Origin: a bacterium
GTDB taxonomy: Bacteria; UBP18; UBA7526
Direction: 5' to 3'
NCBI GenBank assembly: GCA_030619985.1
Contig: JAUXAI010000054.1
Span: 1 to 7,985, forward strand
Length of the DNA: 7,985 nt
The translations under genes and the position numbers were made by a program. Shown here piece after piece: positions 1 to 5,549 of this stretch. The notes beneath the pieces are model-generated. The model did no database searches, was not told the DNA's origin, and saw only the letters and a list, made by a program, of their open reading frames with translations. Numbering within the stretch: the first letter of the stretch is position 1; the number at the start of each line of letters is the position of its first letter.

Positions 1-208
1 CATCACTGCCCTCTACCTTTATTTTTATTCTGGTTCCCTTCCCAGCAGCAAGCATCATGATCCCCATGATGGATTTACCATCTACCTCCTGGCCCTCCTT
101 AGCCACTTTTATTTGGGAGGCGAACTTATTGGCCGTCTGAACAAATAGCGCCGCCGGCCGGGCATGGAGGCCGGCCTTATTCTCTATGACCAACTCTTTC
201 TCCTGCAT
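1..208 (-). CDS. ptsH: HPr phosphocarrier protein, 5' part (cut by window edge)
   Basis: The first 69 codons of an HPr-family protein; the 3' end lies beyond the left edge (HPr is usually 85-90 aa). Translation from the ATG at 206-208 gives the active-site segment GLHARPA with the phosphorylatable histidine exactly at residue 15, and the segment DGKSIMGIMML with serine exactly at residue 46. In the family, His15 accepts phosphate from PTS Enzyme I. Ser46 is the site used by HPr kinase/phosphorylase in Firmicutes and in many diderms. A GGAGG ribosome-binding site lies just before the start, with a short gap of about 4 nt. The gene follows hpf by 66 bp. Whether it feeds a sugar PTS or a purely regulatory phosphorelay cannot be told from here. 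The family call is secure from the motif positions; the physiological role is inference. Confidence 0.93.
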   Translation of the reverse strand, partial: MQEKELVIENKAGLHARPAALFVQTANKFASQIKVAKEGQEVDGKSIMGIMMLAAGKGTRIKIKVEGSD

Positions 209-236
209 ATCCCTCCTTTAAAATTTCTAAGTCAAA

Positions 237-268
237 GAACTTTGTCTCGCTCCGCTCGCCAAAGGTTC
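237..268. other. Inverted repeat in the hpf-ptsH spacer
   Basis: GAACTTTG (237-244) pairs with CAAAGGTTC (260-268) with one bulged base, around a GC-rich loop containing CTCGCTCCGCTCGC. On the transcribed strand this would be a stem-loop between the hpf stop and the ptsH ribosome-binding site. No U-run follows it, so it is not an obvious terminator. It might be an mRNA processing or stability element, or chance. Confidence 0.3.
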
Positions 269-274
269 CGGTAC

Positions 275-817
275 CTAATACCAGAACTCTGGCTCGATGA
301 GGCCGTAGTTTCCATCCTTCCTCCGATAGACAATGTTGACCTGCTCTGTAGTGGGATTGAAAAAGACAAAGAAATTATAACCCAATAGCTCCATCTGCTC
401 TGCGGCTTCTGATGGGGTCATGGGCTTTATGGCGAATCTCTTGCTCGCTATGATCTCGTGTTTCTCCTTCTTCATCTCAGAGGGGGTGATAACCTTCATC
501 TTTGCCCCAAAGTGCTTCGGCTTATGCCTCCCCCTATGGCTTATCCTTTCCTTATGCCTCTTGACCTGCCTGGTTATCTTAGCCATCGCTCCATCCAGAG
601 AGGCGTACATATCGGGTGAGGTCTGGACGGCCTTAAAGGTGAGGTCATCCCCGTAGATGACCACCTCCGCCCTCTGACGCTCTTTGGTGACGATGGCTGT
701 GACATGGGCACTCACCAGGTTTTCAAAGTACTTCAAAATGTCTCTCACCTTCTCCTGAATATAACTTCGCAGAGGTTCAGTTATCCTTATTCCCCGTCCA
801 GTAATGGTTAGATTCAT
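275..817 (-). CDS. hpf: Long-form ribosome hibernation promoting factor
   Basis: A 180-aa S30EA-family protein that binds the decoding region of the 30S subunit and, in its long form, dimerises ribosomes into inactive 100S particles under starvation. The N-terminal domain (about residues 1-95) begins MNLTITGRGI and has the family's beta-alpha-beta-beta-beta-alpha pattern. A charged linker (about 95-120) leads to the C-terminal dimerisation domain (about 122-178), recognised by the spaced motif KRF..KPM....A..QMELLG (126-146) and the ending YRRKDGNYGLIEP. The length matches long HPF rather than the short gamma-proteobacterial form of about 95 aa. The start is well supported: AGGAGG lies 7 nt before the ATG at 815-817. 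It follows lptB after a 144-bp repeat-rich spacer and precedes ptsH. The common neighbours rpoN and ptsN are absent around it. Confidence 0.96.
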   Translation of the reverse strand: MNLTITGRGIRITEPLRSYIQEKVRDILKYFENLVSAHVTAIVTKERQRAEVVIYGDDLTFKAVQTSPDMYASLDGAMAKITRQVKRHKERISHRGRHKPKHFGAKMKVITPSEMKKEKHEIIASKRFAIKPMTPSEAAEQMELLGYNFFVFFNPTTEQVNIVYRRKDGNYGLIEPEFWY

Positions 818-844
818 CCTTTAACCTCCTATTAAGGTGGTATC

Positions 845-879
845 GTTAACGGTTAACTGCTTACCGTTTACCGTCTTAA
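845..879. repeat. Degenerate heptamer tandem array (hpf-lptB spacer)
   Basis: Five consecutive 7-bp units read on the plus strand: GTTAACG, GTTAACT, GCTTACC, GTTTACC, GTCTTAA. All begin with G and share a G-T/C-T-A/T-A-C core. The array fills the spacer immediately upstream of the hpf ribosome-binding site. A related pair, ACCGTCA and ACCGTAA, lies at 924-937. Together they make most of this 144-bp spacer repetitive. I know of no named family with this unit. Confidence 0.6.
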
Positions 880-897
880 ATCTGCCGTAAACAGCGA

Positions 898-913
898 CCC
901 CGATGAATCGGGG
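898..913. other. Perfect short hairpin in the hpf-lptB spacer
   Basis: CCCCGA (898-903) and TCGGGG (908-913) form a perfect 6-bp stem around the 4-nt loop TGAA (TTCA on the transcribed strand). It stands out as a GC-rich island between AT-rich heptamer repeats. No T-run follows on the transcribed strand, so it does not look like an intrinsic terminator. It could be a recurring intergenic palindrome in this genome. Confidence 0.4.
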
Positions 914-948
914 GAGCGGGTGCACCGTCAACCGTAAACTACCCTTGT

Positions 949-962
949 AACGCTTTAGCGTT
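949..962. other. Palindrome abutting the lptB stop codon
   Basis: AACGCT (949-954) and AGCGTT (957-962) are perfect inverted arms separated by TT. The outer arm touches the first base of the lptB TAA stop (962-964), so the transcript could form a small stem directly after the stop. There is no U-run, and the 2-nt loop makes a stable RNA hairpin doubtful. Confidence 0.3.
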
Positions 963-1687
963 TATTCTAAGGTAAACTTCTCGCCAAGATAGATTTCTCT
1001 GGCCTCTTTACTATTCGCCAGTTCCTGAGAGGTGCCAGAGATAAGAATTTCCCCTTCATACATAATATATGCCCGGTCGGTAATGGCCAGTGTTTCCCGC
1101 ACGCTATGATCGGTAATCAGGACCCCGATCCCCTTCTTCTTGAGTTGAAAGATGATTTCCTGAATATCGGCAATGGCGATGGGATCGATGCCAGTAAAGG
1201 GTTCGTCCAGTAAAATGAAGGAAGGGGTAGTAACCAGAGCTCTGGTGATCTCTACCCTCCTTCTCTCTCCACCAGAGAGGGTATAGGCCCTGTTCTTGGC
1301 AAGGGGGGAGAGATTGAGTTCTGCCAAGAGTTCTTTTAGCCTCTTCTCCTTCTCTTCCTCTGTCAGGTTCAGGGTCTCCAGGATGGCCAGGATATTCTCC
1401 TCAACAGTGAGCTTCCTGAAGATGGAGGGCTCCTGGGCAAGGTAACCGATCCCCTTTCTCGCCCTCTTATACATAGGCAGTCTACTAAGATCGAAGTCGT
1501 CGATAAGTATCTGCCCCCGATTTGGTTTGACCAGCCCCACGATCATATAGAAGGTGGTAGTCTTTCCTGCTCCATTGGGACCCAGGAGGCCAACGATCTC
1601 TCCCTCCGTCACCTCTAAGTTAATATCATTTACCACCCTTCTTCTCTTGTAGGTCTTGACCAAGCCCTGGATCTTTAGGGTCTTCAC
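962..1687 (-). CDS. lptB: LPS export ABC transporter ATP-binding protein LptB
   Basis: A 241-aa ABC ATPase that powers LPS extraction from the inner membrane as part of LptB2FG. All nucleotide-binding motifs are present: Walker A GPNGAGKT (36-43), Q-loop Gln85 in [10 protein letters not shown], signature LSGGERRR (137-144), Walker B ILLDEP (158-163) followed by FTGIDP, and the switch histidine His194 in ITDHSV. Length and the [11 protein letters not shown] and DEPFTGIDP wording fit LptB rather than the LivF/LivG relatives, and position after lptC-lptA confirms it. The start is GTG (1685-1687), with GGAGG 6 nt upstream (1694-1698), a strong site. The downstream gene is hpf; rpoN, often found here, is missing. 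The permease genes lptF and lptG are not in the window. Confidence 0.97.
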   Translation of the reverse strand: MKTLKIQGLVKTYKRRRVVNDINLEVTEGEIVGLLGPNGAGKTTTFYMIVGLVKPNRGQILIDDFDLSRLPMYKRARKGIGYLAQEPSIFRKLTVEENILAILETLNLTEEEKEKRLKELLAELNLSPLAKNRAYTLSGGERRRVEITRALVTTPSFILLDEPFTGIDPIAIADIQEIIFQLKKKGIGVLITDHSVRETLAITDRAYIMYEGEILISGTSQELANSKEAREIYLGEKFTLE

Positions 1688-1737
1688 CCCACTCCTCCTT
1701 TTGTATTTAAATATACCTCACTATGTTCGGCGAAATG

Positions 1738-1777
1738 CGGATGCATACGGATTTGAGCGGATTCAGACGGATGGTTT
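1738..1777. repeat. Decamer tandem array CGGATNNNNN (lptB-lptA spacer)
   Basis: Four in-phase 10-bp units on the plus strand: CGGATGCATA, CGGATTTGAG, CGGATTCAGA, CGGATGGTTT. The first five bases are invariant and the last five vary. The array sits in the 136-bp spacer upstream of lptB. A degenerate opposite-orientation copy follows at 1778-1811 and lets the region fold back on itself. Confidence 0.6.
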
Positions 1778-1791
1778 ATCCGTTTGCATCT
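1759..1791. other. Hairpin formed by inverted CGGAT units
   Basis: ACGGAT (1767-1772) and ATCCGT (1778-1783) form a perfect 6-bp stem around GGTTT. Extending outward gives a 14-bp stem with three mismatches (1759-1772 against 1778-1791). The same left arm also pairs 12 of 14 positions with 1798-1811. The element lies upstream of the lptB ribosome-binding site on the transcribed strand. A role in mRNA folding is possible but unproven. Confidence 0.4.
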
Positions 1792-1823
1792 GCTGCAATC
1801 TGTTTGAATCCTTTCTTCTATAT

Positions 1824-2462
1824 TTATTCAAATTCCGATGCTTTAAATTTTATTTTTGCTTTATTCTCAACCACCACCCGATACTCATCGACATACAGGG
1901 TTATTCTCTCCCCAGTGACCAAGTTCTCTTTTTCTCTTATCTCAGGATTACCAGTCAAGACGGCTTTTCTCTCTTTGTCGAAATAATCGAGGACCTTGCA
2001 GGTGGCAACCACATCATTTCTTACTAACTTCACCCTTCCCGCGGCCCGTAATCTATCCTCTGGTAGAAAGGCCTCTATCTTCTTACTGGTCAGGGTAAAG
2101 TTTTCCTTCTCACTGACCAATTTTGGCTTTCCTGTTGCCATTCCGTACCTTCTATCATGATAGTATTCTATTCTTTCACCTGTTAAGATCATTTTCTGTT
2201 TCTCGTCCTTCATCCAGGCCCGGCCTTCGGCAACCGCCTTATTCTCATCCGGAAAGAGTTTTAGTTGATCACTCTTTAAAGTAGTAGTCCCCTGAACAGC
2301 AACCACATGGCCAGTGAATACCACCACCTCTTTCCCCTTCACCTTAGAATACTCTACCTCATCTGAAGTAATATCCAGAGGGGGACCTTTCTTCTCCGTC
2401 CCCCATGAAGGAAGGGCAAAAAGAACAAAAATCAAAGATAGGAAGATCAGTTTACGGTGCAC
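1824..2462 (-). CDS. lptA: Periplasmic LPS-binding bridge protein, LptA/OstA family
   Basis: A 212-aa predicted secreted protein of the OstA/LptA family, which polymerises into the beta-jellyroll bridge carrying LPS across the periplasm. The N-terminus MHRKLIFLSL then IFVLFALPSW is a Sec signal peptide (basic start, hydrophobic core about 5-18, likely cleavage near residue 21). The mature part shows the repeated beta-strand pattern of the family: PLDITSDEVEYSK (28-40) with TGHVVAVQGTTTLKSDQ, LTGERIEYY (93-101), LTSKKIEAF (124-132) and VTGERITLYVDEYRVVVE (182-199). It is somewhat longer than the E. coli protein (185 aa). The start is GTG (2460-2462), 11 nt inside the end of lptC, with GAAGG 6 nt upstream. 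The overlap suggests coupling with lptC. Family assignment is firm from pattern and context; the symbol rests partly on gene order. Confidence 0.9.
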   Translation of the reverse strand: MHRKLIFLSLIFVLFALPSWGTEKKGPPLDITSDEVEYSKVKGKEVVVFTGHVVAVQGTTTLKSDQLKLFPDENKAVAEGRAWMKDEKQKMILTGERIEYYHDRRYGMATGKPKLVSEKENFTLTSKKIEAFLPEDRLRAAGRVKLVRNDVVATCKVLDYFDKERKAVLTGNPEIREKENLVTGERITLYVDEYRVVVENKAKIKFKASEFE

Positions 2463-3000
2463 TTAAGGCCTTCACCTTTACCTTGACATCCCTTTTTATC
2501 TTCGCATTCTCCAAGTCAGAATCTATTTCCAGACCATAACCTGTGGTTATCCTATCTGGCTCGGTGATCTTGATGAATTCCTCAGTGATAAACTTCCCCT
2601 TCGTCACCTTTCCTGTAGGGGATAGGTAGTGAAGCTCCTCTGTCTCCAGGCGCGAGCCTTTTGTCGAGGTCACGATTACATTCCCCGTAGCTTCCATATT
2701 ATTGGTGGTCATGTCAAGGATTCCCCTCCGGGCAGAAAGGACGGAGGCCAGTTCTCCCTCTTCATAGATGGAGGTCTTGAAGTCCTGAATATAGGTCTTC
2801 TTTATCTTCTCATAGATCTGGGCAGCCTTGGCCTCCAGCTCCCAGGTCTTCACTCCTCCCTCTGTGGCGATGAGTCTAAAGTCTTCTAACTTCTGCTGGG
2901 GGACGGGGATCTCATTTGCCACCCGGGAAAGGGGAGACCTTGAACTACAGCCCCCCAAAACAAAGACTAAAATGACAAGCCCTGATAATATTTTCTTCAC
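2452..3000 (-). CDS. lptC: LPS export periplasmic protein LptC, predicted lipoprotein
   Basis: A 182-aa protein of the LptC family, the membrane-anchored bridge component that receives LPS from LptB2FG and passes it to LptA. The N-terminus (MKKILSGLVI, then LVFVLGGC) is a lipoprotein signal with lipobox L15-G16-G17-C18 and Ser19-Ser20 after the cysteine, so the mature protein would begin at Cys18. The body shows the family pattern: TEGGVKTWELEAKAAQIYE (47-65), ATGNVIVTSTKGSRLETEEL (104-123) and the later GKFITEEFIKI. The GTG start (2998-3000) overlaps the kdsC TGA as GTGA, and the 3' end overlaps lptA by 11 nt. E. coli LptC is held by a transmembrane helix instead of a lipid, so the anchoring here looks different. 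Identity rests on weak family motifs plus a very typical position between kdsC and lptA. Confidence 0.9.
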   Translation of the reverse strand: MKKILSGLVILVFVLGGCSSRSPLSRVANEIPVPQQKLEDFRLIATEGGVKTWELEAKAAQIYEKIKKTYIQDFKTSIYEEGELASVLSARRGILDMTTNNMEATGNVIVTSTKGSRLETEELHYLSPTGKVTKGKFITEEFIKITEPDRITTGYGLEIDSDLENAKIKRDVKVKVKALSAP

Positions 3001-3530
3001 TTCTTCTTGGCCTTTAAGATAATATCTATTGCTTCCCTCACCGCCCCCCCTCCTCCAGGGGCCCGGGTAACATAGTGAACGATGTCTTTGATCTCTTCCA
3101 CCCCATTTGCTGGAGCGAGGGCTAGGCCGGCCTTTCTTAAGGGAGGGATGTCCCCTAGGTCATCGCCGATATAAGCGATCTCTTCATCTTTCAGACCATA
3201 TTTCTTTAAGAGCTTATGATAAATTTCTATCTTAAGAGAGACTCCCTGATAGATTTCGCTTATCTTTAGTTCCTCCGCTCTTCTTTTCACCACTTCAGAT
3301 CTCCGCCCACTGACCAATGCTATGACCAGCCCTTTCTGTAGGGCAAGATAGATTCCCACTCCATCCTGAACATAGAAGTTCTTTAACTCCTCTCCCTTGC
3401 TCCCTAAAATAATGCAACCATCTGTTAGTACCCCATCGACATCCATAATGATCATCTTAATCTTCTTTGCTTTCTCCTGTATTTTTTGCGATATTTTCCT
3501 TCTCACTTTCCCACCTGCTCGCCTGCTCAC
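2997..3530 (-). CDS. kdsC: 3-deoxy-D-manno-octulosonate-8-phosphate phosphatase
   Basis: A small cap-less HAD phosphatase that releases Kdo from Kdo-8-phosphate, the third step of CMP-Kdo synthesis. Numbering from the GTG at 3528-3530 (177 aa), HAD motif I is DVDGVLTDG (nucleophile Asp30, acid/base Asp32), motif II is SGR (Ser74), the motif III lysine is Lys100 and motif IV is GDD (122-124). The C-terminal VTRAPGGGGAVREAIDIIL is diagnostic of KdsC. The start is uncertain. GTG at 3530 gives a basic N-terminus (MSRRAGGKVRR) encoded by an octamer repeat and has no well-spaced ribosome-binding site. A second in-frame GTG at 3504-3506 has AGGTGGG just upstream (3510-3516) and would give 169 aa with the catalytic core intact. 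The gene follows kdsD by 2 nt and overlaps lptC by 4 nt. Confidence 0.95.
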   Translation of the reverse strand: MSRRAGGKVRRKISQKIQEKAKKIKMIIMDVDGVLTDGCIILGSKGEELKNFYVQDGVGIYLALQKGLVIALVSGRRSEVVKRRAEELKISEIYQGVSLKIEIYHKLLKKYGLKDEEIAYIGDDLGDIPPLRKAGLALAPANGVEEIKDIVHYVTRAPGGGGAVREAIDIILKAKKK

Positions 3531-3535
3531 TTTCA
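3504..3535. repeat. Octamer tandem array across the kdsD stop and kdsC start
   Basis: Four in-phase 8-bp units on the plus strand: CACTTTCC, CACCTGCT, CGCCTGCT, CACTTTCA. The array contains the kdsD TGA stop (3533-3535) and both candidate kdsC GTG starts (3528-3530 and 3504-3506), so it encodes the first residues of KdsC. The outer units match the octamer array at the end of kdsA (4705-4736). Confidence 0.6.
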
Positions 3536-4492
3536 GGCGATGCCTTCTTTCAAGAGGTCCCTTTCATCAACGATGCCAATGGGACAATTATCCTCATCCA
3601 CCACCGGTATATTATCAAACCTCTTCTCTTGTAAAATTCTCACCGCCTCTGTGGCCAGCTTTCTCTTAGTGATGGTGGTCGGCTTTTTGGTCATCACTGA
3701 AGAGATCTTCCTCTCTAAAAGATCTTTGTCTTTCTGGAGGTGTCTTCTCAAGTCTCCGTCAGTAAAGAAGCCGATAAGTTTCCCCTCCTTATTCACAACG
3801 CTCACCGCCCCCAGTCTGGTGGAGGTCATGACGAATAAGGCCTCCCTCACTCTCTTATCCTCATCTATCAAGGGGTTCTCCTCCCCTTTTCTCATAACAT
3901 CTTCCACTCTCAACAATAGCTTTTTTCCAATTACTCCTGCAGGATGAAGCCGGGCAAAATCTGCCTCCTTGAATCCCTTCTTGTTCAAGAGGGCAATGGC
4001 CAGGGCATCGCCTAAAGCTAACATGGCCGTAGTGGAGGCAGTGGGTGCCAAGTTGAAGGGACAAGCCTCTCTCTTCACTTTAGCATTCAAGACCGCATCC
4101 GATTCCTTAGCCAAAGAAGAATCTGGATTTCCGGTAAAAGTAATTAGTCTCACTCCCAGCCTTTTTATGAGGGGCAGGATCTTCTTCATCTCCTCCGTTT
4201 CCCCACTATAGGATAGAGCAAGGACAATATCCTCCTTCATGACCATCCCCATATCCCCATGCATCCCCTCTACCGGGTGGATGAAGAAAGCGCTGGTTCC
4301 GGTGCTCGATAGGGTGCTGGTGATCTTTCGGCCAATGAGTCCGCTCTTCCCCATGCCAGTGACGATCACTCTTCCCTTACACTTACTAATCAGCTCTACC
4401 GCTTGAGAGAAGTTATCATCTAGTTGTTCTATCAAATTCTTAATCGCTTCTGACTCTATCTCCAATACCTTCTTGGCATCTCTAATGCTCAT
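3533..4492 (-). CDS. kdsD: D-arabinose 5-phosphate isomerase (KdsD/KpsF family)
   Basis: An isomerase converting ribulose-5-phosphate to arabinose-5-phosphate, the first committed step towards Kdo. Numbering from the ATG at 4490-4492 (319 aa), an N-terminal SIS domain (about 30-170) contains GMGKSG (46-51), MHGDMGMV, SGETEE (96-101), REACP with Glu142, and LHPAG with His183, the pattern of catalytic residues known in the family. Two CBS domains follow (about 195-255 with FTDGDLRR, and 264-319 with GIVDERDLL). This SIS-CBS-CBS architecture and length match E. coli KdsD. The start was chosen because AAGGAG (4499-4504) lies 6 nt before this ATG. The alternative ATG at 4505-4507 adds five residues but has no ribosome-binding site. 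It directly precedes kdsC and follows kdsA after a 220-bp repeat-rich spacer. Confidence 0.96.
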   Translation of the reverse strand: MSIRDAKKVLEIESEAIKNLIEQLDDNFSQAVELISKCKGRVIVTGMGKSGLIGRKITSTLSSTGTSAFFIHPVEGMHGDMGMVMKEDIVLALSYSGETEEMKKILPLIKRLGVRLITFTGNPDSSLAKESDAVLNAKVKREACPFNLAPTASTTAMLALGDALAIALLNKKGFKEADFARLHPAGVIGKKLLLRVEDVMRKGEENPLIDEDKRVREALFVMTSTRLGAVSVVNKEGKLIGFFTDGDLRRHLQKDKDLLERKISSVMTKKPTTITKRKLATEAVRILQEKRFDNIPVVDEDNCPIGIVDERDLLKEGIA

Positions 4493-4498
4493 CCTACT

Positions 4499-4504
4499 CT
4501 CCTT
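4499..4504 (-). promoter_or_regulatory. Ribosome-binding site deciding the kdsD start
   Basis: AAGGAG on the minus strand, 6 nt upstream of the ATG at 4490-4492. It overlaps the codons right after the alternative upstream ATG (4505-4507), so if it is used the protein starts at the downstream ATG. Confidence 0.65.
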
Positions 4505-4535
4505 CATTTTACATTGAACATTTTTGCTAACAGTT

Positions 4536-4630
4536 AATATCGGTTAATAAGGAAGCCTTTCGCTAACGCTCAAGAACCTTGTTTCTTCGTTAACACTCAG
4601 AAATAACGGTTAATATTGGTTAATATCGGT
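4536..4630. repeat. Interspersed TAATATCGGT decamers and a 27-bp-spaced 18-mer repeat
   Basis: Two adjacent 10-bp units TAATATTGGT (4611-4620) and TAATATCGGT (4621-4630) match a further copy, TAATATCGGT followed by TAATA, at 4536 onward. Between them lie two 18-bp copies, TTCGCTAACGCTCAAGAA (4559-4576) and TTCGTTAACACTCAGAAA (4586-4603), identical at 14 of 18 positions and 27 bp apart. Together they form the kdsD-proximal half of the kdsD-kdsA spacer. Confidence 0.5.
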
Positions 4631-4642
4631 TGCTTTCAAATC

Positions 4643-4663
4643 GTCCCTCGTCCTTCATCCTTC
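4643..4663. repeat. Heptamer tandem array x3 (kdsD-kdsA spacer)
   Basis: Three in-phase 7-bp units on the plus strand: GTCCCTC, GTCCTTC, ATCCTTC (GAAGGAT-type units on the transcribed strand). It abuts the nonamer array that follows. Confidence 0.5.
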
Positions 4664-4664
4664 A

Positions 4665-4697
4665 CCAATCCACCCAATCCAACTAATCCAACTAATG
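4665..4697. repeat. Nonamer tandem array (kdsD-kdsA spacer)
   Basis: Units on the plus strand: CCAATCCAC, CCAATCCAA, CTAATCCAA and a partial CTAATG, all in phase with period 9. The sequence is strongly strand-asymmetric, almost without G on the plus strand. Confidence 0.6.
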
Positions 4698-4704
4698 TAC
4701 TACC

Positions 4705-4736
4705 CACTTTCCCACTTTCTCACTTTCTCACTTTCT
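4705..4736. repeat. Octamer tandem array at the kdsA 3' end
   Basis: Four in-phase units on the plus strand: CACTTTCC, CACTTTCT, CACTTTCT, CACTTTCT. The array contains the kdsA TGA stop (4728-4730) and its last codons (Arg-Lys). Three units are identical, making this the least degraded array in the window. The same octamer occurs at 3504-3535. Confidence 0.75.
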
Positions 4737-5549
4737 TACTATCCTGTCTATCTCTTTCACCTCTTTTAAAAGTTTGGGCACTTCCTCTAACCTCAGCATA
4801 TTGGGGCCATCGGATAATGCCTTATCTGGATCGGGATGGGCCTCGAGGAATAGGGCATCTACCCCACAGGCCACCGCTGCTCGGGCAAGATAGGGAACAT
4901 ACTCCCTATTTCCACCGGTTGCTATCCCCACTCCCCCGGGAAGTTGAACGCTATGTGTGGCATCGAAGACTACTGGATATCCGAAGGAACGCATGATAGG
5001 CAGGGACTTCATATCAACTACTAAATTATTATAACCAAAGGTCGTTCCCCTCTCTGTCAACAGGATATCTTTGTTCCCCACTGATTCAATCTTTTCAATG
5101 ACATTTTTTACATCCCAGGGAGCTAAGAACTGCCCCTTCTTAACATTCACCGGCTTTCCTGCCCTGGCCACGGCTAAGACGAAGTCTGTCTGGCGACATA
5201 AGAAAGCGGGGATCTGTAGGATATCTGCTACCTTACTAACTACGGATACATCTTCTCTCTCATGGACATCAATTAGAAGAGGAATGTTCAACTCTTTTTT
5301 TATCTTTCCTAAGATCTCAAGGCCTTTCTTTAGGCCTGGACCGCGATAGGACTTAAGCGATGTCCGATTTGCCTTATCATAGGAAGATTTAAAGATAAAG
5401 GGTATTCCCAATTCGCTGGTAATCTCTTTTAGTCTCTTTGCTGTTTGAAAGGTCTGCTCCTCTGTTTCAATGACACAGGGCCCAGCAATCAAAACCAAAG
5501 GATTATCTCCTCCAATCTTAATCTTGCCCACTTTAATCTCTTTAGTCAT
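4728..5549 (-). CDS. kdsA: Kdo-8-phosphate synthase, metal-dependent type
   Basis: A 273-aa aldol-type synthase condensing arabinose-5-phosphate with phosphoenolpyruvate to Kdo-8-phosphate in the cytoplasm. Family landmarks in order: LIAGPCVIE (20-28), FKSSYDKANRTS (53-64), RGPGL (69-73), DVHE (94-97), CRQTDF (118-123), KKGQFLAPWDV (137-147), ERGTTFGYNNLV (166-177), FDATHSVQLPGG (195-206) and the LSDGPN end motif. Cys25, His199, Glu236 and Asp247 each sit exactly 14 residues after the four metal ligands of the Aquifex enzyme (C11, H185, E222, D233), pointing to the metal-dependent class rather than the Asn-type E. coli class. The ATG start overlaps the kdsB stop as ATGA. The 3' end, including the stop, lies in an octamer array. 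Confidence 0.97.
   Translation of the reverse strand: MTKEIKVGKIKIGGDNPLVLIAGPCVIETEEQTFQTAKRLKEITSELGIPFIFKSSYDKANRTSLKSYRGPGLKKGLEILGKIKKELNIPLLIDVHEREDVSVVSKVADILQIPAFLCRQTDFVLAVARAGKPVNVKKGQFLAPWDVKNVIEKIESVGNKDILLTERGTTFGYNNLVVDMKSLPIMRSFGYPVVFDATHSVQLPGGVGIATGGNREYVPYLARAAVACGVDALFLEAHPDPDKALSDGPNMLRLEEVPKLLKEVKEIDRIVRK

Noticed and set aside
420-656. Plus-strand open frame antisense to hpf, with hydrophobic stretches
   Set aside because: It lies wholly within hpf on the other strand, has no ribosome-binding site or family motif, and hpf is secure.
898-913. GC-rich hairpin as an intrinsic terminator after lptB
   Set aside because: The stem is only 6 bp and no T-run follows on the transcribed (minus) strand.
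1723-1986. Plus-strand open frames crossing the lptB-lptA spacer, considered as a small gene or rpoN remnant
   Set aside because: They run antisense into lptA, encode no recognisable motif, and the spacer part is decamer repeat.
3486-3947. Plus-strand open frame antisense to kdsD/kdsC
   Set aside because: Low-complexity Ser/Leu-rich translation with no motifs. It is a shadow of two well-supported minus-strand genes.
4508-4727. Possible promoters in the kdsD-kdsA spacer (TTGAAA and TTGAGC hexamers with AT-rich downstream parts on the minus strand)
   Set aside because: No good -10 hexamer at 16-18 bp, and the AT-rich parts belong to the repeat units, so matches are expected by chance.
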